30,127 nt of DNA from Bremia lactucae (GCF_004359215.1 NC_090615.1:7045741-7075867), one strand, 5' to 3'. Shown: positions 1 to 9,598, counted from the stretch's first letter. The notes: generated by a model from the sequence alone, not told the origin. Numbers and translations are program-made.

Positions 1-620
1 TTGAGGCTCATCCTCACGTACACACGCAGAGATGCGGGTCGTGGGAAGGATTTCAAGTGCTACCAAGTGTAGGCGGGCACGTCGTAATGCGGCCACGCTC
101 TACTTAAGCACACACCCTAGCACAGCGAGGAAGCGGTTAAACCTGCTTCTCTTGCGTGCAGTGAGGTAGTTGTGGTGGGCGCGCAAGCGACCTCACCCAA
201 CACACTAAGAACTCTGGTAAAGTGTCGTCACGGGAGCGGTAATCCGTCTTCTCGTGCGCACTTACCAAGTAGGTAGTAAATTTCAGACTGATTTATATTT
301 AATAGAATTAAATACAAATACCTATTTTTACCAATTAAAATGTTATCTCTATAGATATCATTTAATATGTATTGCGAGCGTATCTTTATAGATACCTCGC
401 GTAACTGATGACGCTAGCCGTCATCATGGATGACGCTGGGCGTCATCCCTCCTAATGTGAATGCACCCATGTGCATCACATCCACAAGGGTTGGTCACAA
501 ATGTGCACCACACCCGAGTGTTGGGTCTAATTACTATTATTTAGTAATTGACCGTCCCCTTAAGTACCAAATGTACTTAATGGGGACTGTGTAACATAAC
601 GGCAACTCTAGCCCGTTACA
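1..620 (-). mobile_element. Ty3/Gypsy element A, 5' end only (LTR, PBS, leader)
   Basis: Read on the minus strand, an LTR beginning TGTAACGGG at 620 is followed, after a 2-nt spacer, by a primer binding site starting TGGTAGCA at 65 and a leader to base 1. LTR, PBS and leader match the 5' end of element B (5230-5895) along their whole length, so A and B belong to one family. The first eight PBS bases fit the 3' end of a eukaryotic initiator tRNA-Met (a known 3' end, TGCTACCA); beyond that the match fails, so the primer assignment is an inference. The gag-pol body would lie left of the window. No target-site duplication can be tested. Confidence 0.85.
68..620 (-). repeat. LTR of element A (5' LTR, minus orientation)
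   Basis: This 553-bp LTR has TG...CA ends and is the reverse complement of the element B LTRs. It carries two TGACG...CGTCA palindromes: arms 407-413/419-425, and a perfect 8-bp pair 428-435/441-448. A further stem built on GTATC/GATAC lies at 374-400. These short palindromes recur in the other copies and are candidate transcription-factor sites or RNA hairpins; no function is shown. Confidence 0.85.
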
Positions 621-660
621 ATTACGATCAAAGCGCCGAATAAATTAAATTAAATTTAAG

Positions 661-1120
661 GTTGGAGATCTAGTTATGCTTGATACTAGCAGAATATCGT
701 TGTACTACGCTGCGAAAGATATGTGGACACCAAGAGCTAAGTTTGCGGCAAGAAAGGTGGGACCATTCGAAATTATCAAAATGATTATCCTAATGTGGCA
801 ATGCTAAAGTTACCAGAAAGTATGAATAGGATCAATCCAACCTTTAATGTTGAAGTATGAACCGACACCGGAAAGGTTTCGAAGTCGTCCGATACCGAAA
901 GCATCAAAATTCGTGGATAATGGCACAGCGGATCATATTCAAGTTATTGAACGTCTCTTGAAGAAAAGCCAATTCAATCGTCAACCATACTGTCTCGTAC
1001 AATCTCATGGCGAAACTAAGGAAGAAGCAAGCTGGAAAAAAGAGAAAAATATCCGCCTTGTCTCCGACTGGAAGGATCTCATCGCCGATTTAATCAGCGT
1101 CGACGAGAGATCAAATCGGG
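661..1120 (+). pseudogene. Gypsy pol C-terminal remnant with chromodomain
   Basis: This is the broken 3' end of a Ty3/Gypsy pol: the C-terminal integrase segment and a chromodomain. From 661 one frame reads VGDLVMLDTS and later KVGPFEII, the typical post-catalytic integrase module. A frameshift near 785 leads to a segment like LPESMNRINPTFNVE, and a second near 845 to PERFRSRPIPKAS followed by a chromodomain core (CLVQSHGE, EEASW, then a DWKDLIADL helix). The tryptophan normally found in the VQWHG-type motif is serine here. Nothing upstream of the integrase tail remains; the LTR of element A begins 41 bp away and may have truncated it. From 1121 to 1374 I see only A/T-rich sequence. Confidence 0.75.
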
Positions 1121-1374
1121 GCAGTCAAGTCGCTGAGCCCTTGACCACTCCTTTCGATTTATCTTTTGAACCGAGTATGCCAAAGTGTCGGTTAGTAAAA
1201 CTAATTATAATTCAGTCGTTTTTTACCCTCATTCCTCACACACTCATGCATTAAAACATGCAATGTTAACAGATATTATTAAACTGAAATAAATTGGCAA
1301 ACTACTTTTTCATAGATAGCACCATACACTTGAACCACGCACAAACTCTTTTACGGCAAGAAAAAATCACAGCT

Positions 1375-2817
1375 TCAGCGCAACCACACAACGATGACAG
1401 ACACGTTATCCGACGTGCCTCGGAAGAGCGCTTCCTGAACGAGATACTTGGCAATTTGCAACTTCCGTCGCCTACGTGCTGCCTTAATCATAGACCGGTC
1501 ACTCGTGTATTGCTGTGACCACTCGAAAATAGGCACACGAGTATCACTGTGTCCACCACTGCTCCAAGCTTCCCGTCCACCCAGCTCCCCACTCATCACG
1601 TCTTGCACTAATTCGATCACCTCGGTGCTGCTAAAGACATCCCAAAGCCCGTCGGACGCGATCACAATAAACTCGTCCTTATCGTACTCGATGTCGTACT
1701 GGCGAACCTCGGCGTCGCCAATCACAAATGGCCGAGAGTCCCGGTCCCCGATTGCTCGTGCCACGGCCAAGTTACCATTGACTCGATAAGCTCCGTACGG
1801 CTCAATTGGCTCGCCTTGAGCATCCACGTAGCCAAACCACCGGACGAGGCCGCCCAAAGACTCAATTCGTCGGCGTTCATGAGGGTCATTTGCTTTGTGA
1901 TCACGAGTGAGCTCGACGGCGTGTCCAGCTCGACACAACACGGCGCGGCTGTCGCCAACGTTCAGCGAGTACAATACATCTTCAAACATGAGCACTCCTA
2001 CCGCCGTTGAGCCTTGAAACTTCCATTCGTCTTTGGCAATGACATCTTGGTCCAATTTCTGAATGGTTTCGCGTAAGATTGTTGTAATTTTCTGGCGTCG
2101 AGTTGACTTTGTCGTCCCATTCGTCGACTCATTCTTTTCTGCATGCATCTCTTGTTCTAGCTCCGCTAGTCCCGGCGCAAGCATTGCGTAGAGCTGATTA
2201 CGAAGATATTGGGAGACTGCAGATCCTCCATGACCGTCGTAGACAGCAGCAAACCGCTTGCACGAAGAGACATATGACGTGTCTTCCATATACTCACGGT
2301 CTCCTCGCACGGCAGCTGTACTCACCAGCACCTTGCCATCTCGCACACTGGTCTTTCTTTTCTGTAATGTTCCTTTTGTTTTCTCACTTTCCTGAACCTC
2401 AGCGTGACCGTCAACCTTACGGTCGTGGATTCGCTCAGCGATCTGTATCGCATCCCCTTTCTCCCCCTCTACCGACTCCTTCGCGTCGGCATTCGATTGA
2501 TTAACAGCAGCTGCCATTCCGACCGTTGCTAGCGTCAATCCAATCCAAAATCGGCTTTTGTCGTCCCTTTGAATCGATCCAGAAGCGAGAAGCTCTAAAT
2601 TGTGATCCGTCGATGTCGAGAAAAAAGATGGCAATCGAGCCCATCGCCGTGCATTAGTAGGTTGCATCCCCAACTGGGAAGATATAAGAGATGGTGGAGA
2701 AGAGCGTGACTGATGGGGTGGCCGTGCCGCAACCAGGGCGCGGCCTCGCGCTCGCAACACGGTCTGCATAGGCCACCAGCCAAAGCGCAAAGAATTTGTC
2801 GTGAGGAGGAACTTCAA
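1375..2817 (-). CDS. PP2C-family Ser/Thr phosphatase, probably mitochondrial
   Basis: A 480-residue metal-dependent protein phosphatase (PPM/PP2C). The catalytic domain runs from about residue 162 to the end. It shows the motifs REYMED (174-179), DGHGG (194-198), GDSRA (288-292), DGLWD (389-393) and GTSDN (467-471), so the Asp residues that bind two Mn/Mg ions are present. The first 70 residues are rich in Arg and Ser with almost no acidic residues (ARRWARLPSFFS at 57-67), like a mitochondrial presequence. A hydrophobic segment at about 89-105 could anchor it in a membrane. This layout recalls mitochondrial PP2Cs such as yeast Ptc5, but substrate and exact location are inferred. The frame is uninterrupted and no intron is needed. 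It lies 172 bp downstream of the glycosyltransferase gene on the same strand. Confidence 0.93.
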   Translation of the reverse strand: MKFLLTTNSLRFGWWPMQTVLRARGRALVAARPPHQSRSSPPSLISSQLGMQPTNARRWARLPSFFSTSTDHNLELLASGSIQRDDKSRFWIGLTLATVGMAAAVNQSNADAKESVEGEKGDAIQIAERIHDRKVDGHAEVQESEKTKGTLQKRKTSVRDGKVLVSTAAVRGDREYMEDTSYVSSCKRFAAVYDGHGGSAVSQYLRNQLYAMLAPGLAELEQEMHAEKNESTNGTTKSTRRQKITTILRETIQKLDQDVIAKDEWKFQGSTAVGVLMFEDVLYSLNVGDSRAVLCRAGHAVELTRDHKANDPHERRRIESLGGLVRWFGYVDAQGEPIEPYGAYRVNGNLAVARAIGDRDSRPFVIGDAEVRQYDIEYDKDEFIVIASDGLWDVFSSTEVIELVQDVMSGELGGREAWSSGGHSDTRVPIFEWSQQYTSDRSMIKAARRRRKLQIAKYLVQEALFRGTSDNVSVIVVWLR

Positions 2818-2989
2818 CTTACCGGTATTTCATTCCTTCCCGAAACGATATGGTCACTTTTCCCTAAAAATGTTTTCTTTTAATTTATTAGTCCTCTCTA
2901 GTACGGTTTTGGACTTTTCATCTTTCTAAGAAAGAAAGAGAATCTCCGTAACATGATATTCCATAAACATTGGCTGCTATACTGCAAGA

Positions 2990-4726
2990 CTAAATCTCTT
3001 TGAACTCCATGGATTTAAATCGACTGGGCAATCGCTCCCTTGCCGGGCGACCTTTACACCAGACAAACGTAATAATTATCGCCACGCAAAGTAGTAGCAG
3101 CAGCGCGACCATCGATTGCACGCGCATGTTCCGAAACCCACGGTCGTTCGCGATCGCATCCGAAAGCAGTAACTGTCGGGCTTCCACTGAAAGCTGGATG
3201 GCCAATTCTTCAATCGGTGCGTATATTGTCTCGCCAATAGGCGTGATCTGTGCGGCTGGTCGACCGTCGGGAAGTGTCGCGGTGCCAATAAAATAACAGC
3301 ACTTCTTATCTGCGTCCACGGCCTGAAAGATGCGATAATCGCGCGAATTGCCTTCGAGAGAGTATTCTTGAATGTGGCTCATAATGCGCGGCTGGTCAAG
3401 CGTGCCGTCTAACTTAACTGAGTTTCGATGAAAAAACACGAGATTGCCCTGTACATCGTGTTGAATCATTGCGAGACCACAAAAGACGCCCTTCTCCTTC
3501 CGTGAATCCTGTCCTCCCACAGCAGGTGGGTACTTGATAAAGTGGAACGGCTGACTCGTATTGAGCCATGCTAATCGAAACAAGTCCTTGTCTCCCCAAA
3601 TGAGATTCAACTGCTCGAGTAATCGAGGTTGATGGGTCGAATAGTACATGAGCTTGTCCAACGCGCGTTTGCTCCGGAGTCGATCGATAAGGACTTGGCC
3701 ACTCTCCTGCTCAAACATGTCGACAAATCTGATACCTGTGAGCTGCCATAGAAAACTCGTGTTTGAGAGCTGAAACAGTGAATTCGATGGCTGCCAATAG
3801 TCTGGCCAAAAGAGAGCGCCCGTGCGCAGGAACTCGGGTTCCTCGAATAGATACGTCGGGTCTTTTGCTGGCAAATTGTCGGTATCTAATAGTAAAACGT
3901 TGTCAAAATTACTGTAATAGACTGCATACGGCTTAACATGGAATCCCACTGCACGAAGGTCAAAAATTGGTCGCACGCGCACATTAAAGTCCGACAGCAG
4001 CTTCTGCATAATTGGGTTGTCGATCGACATTTCATCGGGGCGGTACCACAACTCGACTGGCAAAGTACAGCCTCGTAATCGCAGCATTCGGATTGTTGCA
4101 TATGCTGACGGCAACACACGTTCGTAAACGATCATTGCAATACCATTCGTGCGCTTGCGTTTCGTACTTGCCACGTACGGCAACGCCAATGCTGGCGCCA
4201 CGGGCGCGTGTTCATAATCGATAGAGTGATACCCAAATTCCGAGAAGTCACGAGCCATATTGCACGTGAAATGCCCTGCTGGGAGCGAGTTACAGCCACT
4301 GACCATTAGTTTGTAAAGGTCTCCGGACGTACGGTTCCGTACGATGCAGTAGCCCGCCATGAGTGGCCCAATCTCCTCCGAGCACCCATATATTTCCTTT
4401 TCTGGCTCCGTCGTCGAAACCTCATCGTCTTTAAGCATCTTATCCTCGCACGAATACAAGCGTTTCCAGCCCACGCACTCGAAGCTGTCGTTAGTCCATG
4501 GCGCCAACAATTGAGTCGGAGCCATGGAATCAACTTTCTCCTTAAAGTTGGTACTCTGTTCATTAATAAAAATATCGTTTGAATTTTCAACCACACGACT
4601 CTTCTGTGAAAACCATAATCCCATGTAAAAGCTGAATAATACAAGCAAGATCCATTTTTTGTGCTTGATGTGCTGCACTCTTGTCCATAGCACATATAGC
4701 GTGACTACGAATCGTTGCAGCAACAT
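2990..4726 (-). CDS. GT71-like (Mnn1/Mnn2-type) alpha-mannosyltransferase, membrane-anchored
   Basis: A 578-residue type II membrane glycosyltransferase. A short cytosolic N-terminus precedes a transmembrane anchor at about residues 25-40, with a lumenal catalytic domain after it. The core FDNVLLLDTDN (274-284) holds the DxD motif for nucleotide-sugar and metal binding. It is followed by EFLRTGALFWPDYW (298-311) and GDKDLFRLAW (378-387), as in the fungal Mnn1/Mnn2 family that adds alpha-mannose to glycans in the Golgi from GDP-mannose. Donor and linkage are inferred from the family. Candidate N-glycosylation sites include NDS (79), NRT (131), NTS (322) and NTS (389). A second hydrophobic segment at about 539-556 near the C-terminus is unusual for this fold. 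The single exon is intact. The start follows an in-frame stop region, and the Met-Leu-Leu N-terminus fits a signal anchor. Confidence 0.85.
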   Translation of the reverse strand: MLLQRFVVTLYVLWTRVQHIKHKKWILLVLFSFYMGLWFSQKSRVVENSNDIFINEQSTNFKEKVDSMAPTQLLAPWTNDSFECVGWKRLYSCEDKMLKDDEVSTTEPEKEIYGCSEEIGPLMAGYCIVRNRTSGDLYKLMVSGCNSLPAGHFTCNMARDFSEFGYHSIDYEHAPVAPALALPYVASTKRKRTNGIAMIVYERVLPSAYATIRMLRLRGCTLPVELWYRPDEMSIDNPIMQKLLSDFNVRVRPIFDLRAVGFHVKPYAVYYSNFDNVLLLDTDNLPAKDPTYLFEEPEFLRTGALFWPDYWQPSNSLFQLSNTSFLWQLTGIRFVDMFEQESGQVLIDRLRSKRALDKLMYYSTHQPRLLEQLNLIWGDKDLFRLAWLNTSQPFHFIKYPPAVGGQDSRKEKGVFCGLAMIQHDVQGNLVFFHRNSVKLDGTLDQPRIMSHIQEYSLEGNSRDYRIFQAVDADKKCCYFIGTATLPDGRPAAQITPIGETIYAPIEELAIQLSVEARQLLLSDAIANDRGFRNMRVQSMVALLLLLCVAIIITFVWCKGRPARERLPSRFKSMEFKEI

Positions 4727-4745
4727 GTTTACTTAGGAATTTCGC

Positions 4746-4904
4746 TCACTTAGGTACCGCAGCACCACCAACGAGGCGCAAAATCTCTATATAGCGACCA
4801 ACGGAGCTGGCTACGAAGCCAGAAGGCGCGATGGAGACGGCGTGGTCCTGAGCGTGTTTGGTCCTACGACACTTTTTTTTCTTTTTCGTTGGCGATTTCG
4901 ACAT
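4746..4904 (-). CDS. Possible small Lys-rich ORF, unrecognised
   Basis: A 52-codon ORF begins MSKSPTKKKKK and ends 19 bp before the start codon of the glycosyltransferase gene on the same strand. The frame is open upstream to 5039, where it would add a hydrophobic N-terminus, but that part is A/T-rich and less gene-like. It could be a small basic protein, an upstream ORF in the leader of the downstream gene, or chance. I recognise no domain. From 5040 to 5229 I see only A/T-rich spacer up to the element B LTR. Confidence 0.25.
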   Translation of the reverse strand: MSKSPTKKKKKCRRTKHAQDHAVSIAPSGFVASSVGRYIEILRLVGGAAVPK

Positions 4905-5229
4905 TCGACGGTTCGATTGTAAAAATTGTCTGGCAACTTTTATCGTACGAAAACCTAGATTAAAAATACAGAGTTTTAAATACAGCAAGGCTATAATTCC
5001 GACAGGTAAAATAATTGTAACTGTTAAATTATCAAACACGAAACGCAGATCCGAATTAGTATTGTTGACAACAACCTTTTTGACAAGAGGCAGGGTGTTC
5101 CGTTACAACTATTATCAAATATTATTTCTACCATCCAAGATAATAAAGAAGTATAAATAATTATCATTTAAGAAATGTACTTATATCTCAAATATTCCAT
5201 ATTTGGTAATATTGAAGCAACAAGACAAC

Positions 5230-5827
5230 TGCAACGGCTAAAGTTGCCCTAACGTTACACAGTCCCCGTCAAGTACAATTGGTGTACTTAAGAAGATGGT
5301 CAATTGCTCAAATAAAGTAATAAGACCGACCACTCGGTTGTGGTTCACATTTGTGACCAACCCTTGTGTACGTGATGCACATAGGTGCATTCACATTAGG
5401 AAGGATGACGGCTAGCGTCATCCGTTACGCGATCGATGCATTCAAGGCTGGTTTTGGACGCAGTGAAGGAACGTAGCAGCTAGAAAGAGCTGCATTAGTT
5501 GATTTGTAAGGTATCTAGAAAGATACGCTCGCAATACATATTAGTGTTATCTTCAGAGATGACTTTTTAATTGGTAAAAACACGTATTTGTATTTTATGC
5601 GATTAAATATGAATCAGTCTCAAAACTACTTTCTACTTAGTAAGTGCGCACGAGGAGCCAAATTACCGCTCCCGTAACGACACTCTACTAGAGTACTTAG
5701 TGTGTTGGGTGAGGTCGCCAAGGCGCCCACCACAACTACCTTACCGCACGCAAGAGAAGCCGGTCTAACCGCTTCCTCGCTGTGCTAGGGTGCGTGTCTA
5801 AGTAGAGCGTGACCGCATTAAGACGTA
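5230..5827 (+). repeat. 5' LTR of element B
   Basis: Starts TGCAACGG and aligns with the 3' LTR (13431-13985) and, inverted, with LTR A (68-620). It has one perfect 8-bp palindrome GGATGACG/CGTCATCC (5403-5410/5416-5423). About 80 bp at roughly 5429-5509 are absent from the other two copies, and about 10 bp of the LTR end (the GCCCGCTTAC part) are missing just before the PBS. Confidence 0.88.
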
Positions 5828-5829
5828 CT

Positions 5830-5841
5830 TGGTAGAACTTG
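5830..5841 (+). other. Primer binding site of element B
   Basis: TGGTAGAACTTG directly follows the LTR end, with a 2-nt spacer. Element A has TGGTAGCACTTG at the same place. The TGGTAGCA part fits the 3' end of an initiator tRNA-Met; the remainder does not, so the primer tRNA is uncertain. Confidence 0.55.
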
Positions 5842-5941
5842 AAAATCGTTCCCACGACCCGCGTCTCTGCGTGTGTACGTGAGGACGAGCCTCAACATCG
5901 ATTGGGCTCATTTCCCCCACCTCTCCGAACATTATCGGGAG

Positions 5942-6972
5942 ATGGCACGGCAATTGGCGCAGGGGCTTGGTAAACAAGTCCTGGCCTAGCTCCTGGGCAG
6001 TCTTCCTGAGCAACTCAGCAACATGTTGCTCAGGCAGTTTGACGCATTCGTGCTCGGATAGCGGAGGGCCGCGTCCGAGGCAAAAAGCCATGCTGAGGCG
6101 GAGTCCGTCACTCAGACTCAGGATGAGCTGAGGCATGAGCAGACTCGGAGCGAGGCTCTCAAAAGGCTGCTGAGATGCTCTCTGCCCGGCTGCATCAGCC
6201 GAGGACCATTCGAATGGACCCGCCCAAGTTCGATGGAGCTGCAGCGCACACGATTGTCCACTGGCTGTTAGCCATGGAAACAAAGTGGTGTCGCGCAGCT
6301 CATCGAGGACGACAGTCGGATGGTGCCGTACGACATGTCGCACCAGCGCAGTAAGGCCTCAAAGTGTGGGCTTGCCCGGCGCTTATGGTGGACGGAAAGG
6401 CGTTCCCTACATGGGCGGGCTTCAAGGAAAAGATTCGCGCCATGTACCAGCCGCCGAACAACGAAGTGTTACTTCAGGCGCGCTTCTTTGGAGCGCGACA
6501 GGCGAAGTGATCTCTGCAAGAGTATATGCAAGAGATGCGCTCGCTGTCGGCGTCCATTACCGTAGGTCCGATTCCGGAGCACATAAAGATGCCCACGTTT
6601 ATGAGCGGACAACGGCATGGCCCATCGCGACAGGCCCTTTTCAGAAAGGTTCCGTCGACGATGGAAGAGGCGACGGAACCTTTCTGAAAAGCGCCCATGT
6701 TGAGGAGCAATCCTACAACAGTGCCTCGGCGACAGCTTGGTATAAGCCGTCGGCCGAGAGGTCAGATGTCACTCCCATGGACTAGAGCAATGCAGACGTT
6801 GTCTGTTACAAATGCGGCAAGCGCGGCCAAATGATGGCTCGCTGCTATGCAAGGGTCCCTGCTGGGGGAAGACGCCCAGCAAGAGAACTCCCTACACAAA
6901 GGGCGATGGGCAAGAACCAGCGTGCGCGACGCATGATTTATGCATCGACCGCTGAGGGTTCGGGAAATGCAT
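5942..6972 (+). pseudogene. Gypsy gag remnant with CCHC-like zinc knuckle
   Basis: This encodes the broken capsid/nucleocapsid protein of element B. Pieces in different frames read MARQLAQGLGKQVL (from 5942), RMDPPKFDGAAAHTIVHW (near 6210), IRAMYQPPNNEVLLQARFFG and a long stretch to PSRQALFRKVPSTMEEA. These form the usual retrotransposon gag core. The zinc knuckle at 6804-6845 reads CYKCGKRGQMMARC: spacing fits CX2CX4HX4C, but the His position is Gln. Several stops and at least three frameshifts are present. A perfect 21-bp inverted repeat (6637-6657/6671-6691) has replaced the coding sequence just before the knuckle. Confidence 0.8.
6637..6691. repeat. Perfect 21-bp fold-back in gag
   Basis: Arms 6637-6657 and 6671-6691 are exact reverse complements, separated by 13 nt. 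The left arm encodes the expected gag residues (LFRKVPST); the right arm is the same sequence inverted. This is what a template switch back onto the nascent strand would leave. Confidence 0.93.
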
Positions 6973-7450
6973 GAGCGTAGTAGGGGCGAGATGCCCTTCT
7001 GACGCGGACGCTGAAGCTACCCCTAAGTTCAGAGTTATCGAACAAGTGGGTAGCATAGTCCCTGAGGTCTCGAAATTTCGGACCTTAACCCTGCTGGTCT
7101 ATAGCGCTCGCGTACGAGGTTATGACCATGTGATGACCATCCTTTTGAATTCGGGTGCATCACAGGATTTTGTTTAACTTGCGGCTCTAAGAAAAAGACC
7201 GGCGAGGTTTGAGTCGCTTTGCCAGGATGGCAAGTAAGAAGAGGCGATCGTTCGTTTATCGGACGGCGCGCTCGTAATGTCTGAGGGAGTTCAAGTTGAA
7301 CCCGCCCTTAGTTTTGGTGACTTCTCTTGTAAGAAATGGTTCACAGTGCTAGGTATGGAGAGTCCGTAATGACCTCATCCTAGGCATGCCATGGATGGGA
7401 AAACACCAACCATAGATAGACTGGCAAACACGCACAATTACGAACTCTTC
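6971..7450 (+). pseudogene. Gypsy retropepsin remnant, catalytic Asp changed to Asn
   Basis: This is the aspartic protease that would cleave the Gag-Pol polyprotein. The frame from 6971 leads to VRGYDHVMTILLNSGASQDFV. The active-site triad D-S/T-G is here N-S-G (AAT where GAT would give Asp, near 7150), so the enzyme would be inactive. A stop follows at once, but in the same frame conserved sequence continues (LAALRKRPARFESL, then GVQVEPALSFGDFSC). The second half ends with LILGMPWM near 7380, the usual C-terminal ILG motif, in another frame. Confidence 0.75.
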
Positions 7451-7975
7451 GCAGGACATCAGAAAGGATGTGCTCCTCTGAGAGGCGTATGCAACTGATC
7501 TCGTGTCGAACACAGTTGAAAGTGCGTTTGACGGGTAAAGAACGTCACCAATTTCTACCCAGATCGTGGAGACTGGGGTAGTGAAAAGGACGATGACAAG
7601 TAGTCATGTGTCCAAATGCCCTGCATAGAGCCAAGAGCCTGTGGCAGTAGACGGCGAGCTGACAGAAAGTCATGCGTCAAATAAACCGGCACAGTGCCTA
7701 AAGCCTGGTGCGGTTGAAAGGGGTGCGTTAGCCGGGAGAGCAACGGTACCCGCTTCCCAGACAAAGGTCGTGGTGACTCGAAAAAAGAGTTCACGACAGA
7801 TTAGGACGATCAAAGGCACGTCTAAACGAGAGACCTTTGGATAAGTCTTTAATAAAGAGGACGGGCCTTCGAACGAGGTGTTTGACGCCGTCAAAGACAA
7901 AATTGCGGAGGCATCCTCAGTTGAGGTGCTCCGGCAAATCTTCAAATCTGCCGAGGAGATAGAAATCTCCCGGAG

Positions 7976-9598
7976 ATGTTGTGGGAACTGCTCCTTGCCG
8001 TATTAAAGGAAGGAAAGATCGACGAAATAGTCACACCAGTTCCAGAAGAGAACTTGGTGGACTGCTGCTCGTCGTCCATAATGGACGAGAGCGTCCAAAC
8101 AGAGAAAAAGAAACGGTACGCTGCTCAAAGCTGGGATGCCTTGAGAGACAGTCCGTTCTTTGAGGTACTGTGGAAACATCGTGATGACTTTCCCAGAAGA
8201 AGTGCCGAGCTGTTACCAGCAGATAGGGGCATCGGGCACGAGATATACATCGAACCTGGCACCAAGTATTGTGTGACCAGGCAATGGCCGTTGTCGAAAG
8301 AACATGTCGATTATATCGATGAATTCTTCGACAAGCGAGCCAAGGCGGGACATGTGCGTGAGAGCAAATCGCCTCACTGCACCCGACCTTTTGTGTGCGT
8401 AAAGCCACAGGTGGATGGCGCGTAATTCATGCTTATAATAAGCTGAACACGGCGACCATACCGACGCAAACGCCAATCCCGCGGAAAGATGTCTTGTTGA
8501 ACTCCATGGGAAAGTCAACTATCTCTCTCTTTCCGCTTTGAATTTGAAGGATGGCTACTGTCAGGTACCCATGAGAGAGTCGTTGTAGCTAAAACAGCAG
8601 TAAGCACCCCAATCGGTATGCTTTGGGAGAGACTCGTGATGCCCCAACGTTTGAAAAACGCACCAGTGATATCTAACCGAGCGGTGGCTCACGTAATGCG
8701 TCAGCACCGTGCCTACGCCCCTCCATTACTTTGACGATGTATTCGATCGTAGTAGGGCCGAGGACGGGCTGAGCGAAATAGAGTCGCACAAGCGTCATTT
8801 ATACCCTGTGTTGCAGACTCTGGGTGACGCTTAATTATACGTCAACTTGCAAAAGTGCATCATAGAGGTTCCCGAGATACCTGTGCTGGGCTGCATCGGA
8901 GGTAAACATGGTGTAAGAGCAGACCCAGACAAGGTAAAAAATCTATAATGGAATGTTCAATCCCACGGCATGTGAAGGATTTGCACCAATTCCTAGGCTC
9001 GCTAATTGATTGCATAAATATAGCAAGAATTATGCTGAGCAAAATAAACCATTTATCTGACCTCCTTAAAAAAAACGCAGAATGGGTTTGGTTAAAAGAA
9101 CAAGATGATGCGTTTACATCAGTGAAGCAATCTCTTGTAAAAGCACCAGTCTTGGCATTGCCAGACGCGGAGAAGCCCTTTAGCGTCGTCTGCGATGCAA
9201 GTAATTTTGCAATCGGCAGCGCGCTCTTGCAGAAGGGTGACGTTGGCGTAGACCGTGTCATCTCTTATCAGTCCCGGCATTTAAAAGCCGCGGAACTTAA
9301 TTACCCTGTGCATGACAAAGGGCTACTTTCAATAAAGTATGCTTTTGTTAGTCAAGTTTCGTGTGCACCTACTGGACATCAAGCCATTTGTGGTTTATAC
9401 GGATCGCGCATCACTGCGGACCGCAATAAACTCACCGCACCTCTCGCCTAGAATGGCAAGATGACTCACATTCCTCTCTGAATTTAATTTCACAGTTGAA
9501 TACAAGCCGGGTATGTCGAATGTCTTGGCTCACGCTTTATCGTGCAGACCAGACTTCGAGGTCAGACACCAGGAAAGTGTGTCTAGTGCTATAGCATA
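7976..9598 (+). pseudogene. Gypsy reverse transcriptase and RNase H remnant
   Basis: This is the polymerase and RNase H part of element B. The RT N-terminal region is open at 7976-8425 (LLPADRGIGHEIYIEPGTKY, then AKAGHVRESKSPHCTRPF). Palm motifs then continue in shifting frames, with YFDD at 8727-8738 and EVPEIPVLGCI near 8860. The connection domain and RNase H are at 8948-9580: CDASNFAIGSALLQ, then YPVHDKGLLSIKYA, where the normally conserved catalytic Glu of the HDKELL-type motif is Gly. A frameshift near 9350 precedes YTDRASLRTAINSPHLSPRM, and a Trp codon has become TGA near 9460. The tether reads VLAHALSCRPDFE, where Asp-Ala-Leu-Ser is usual. Confidence 0.85.
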
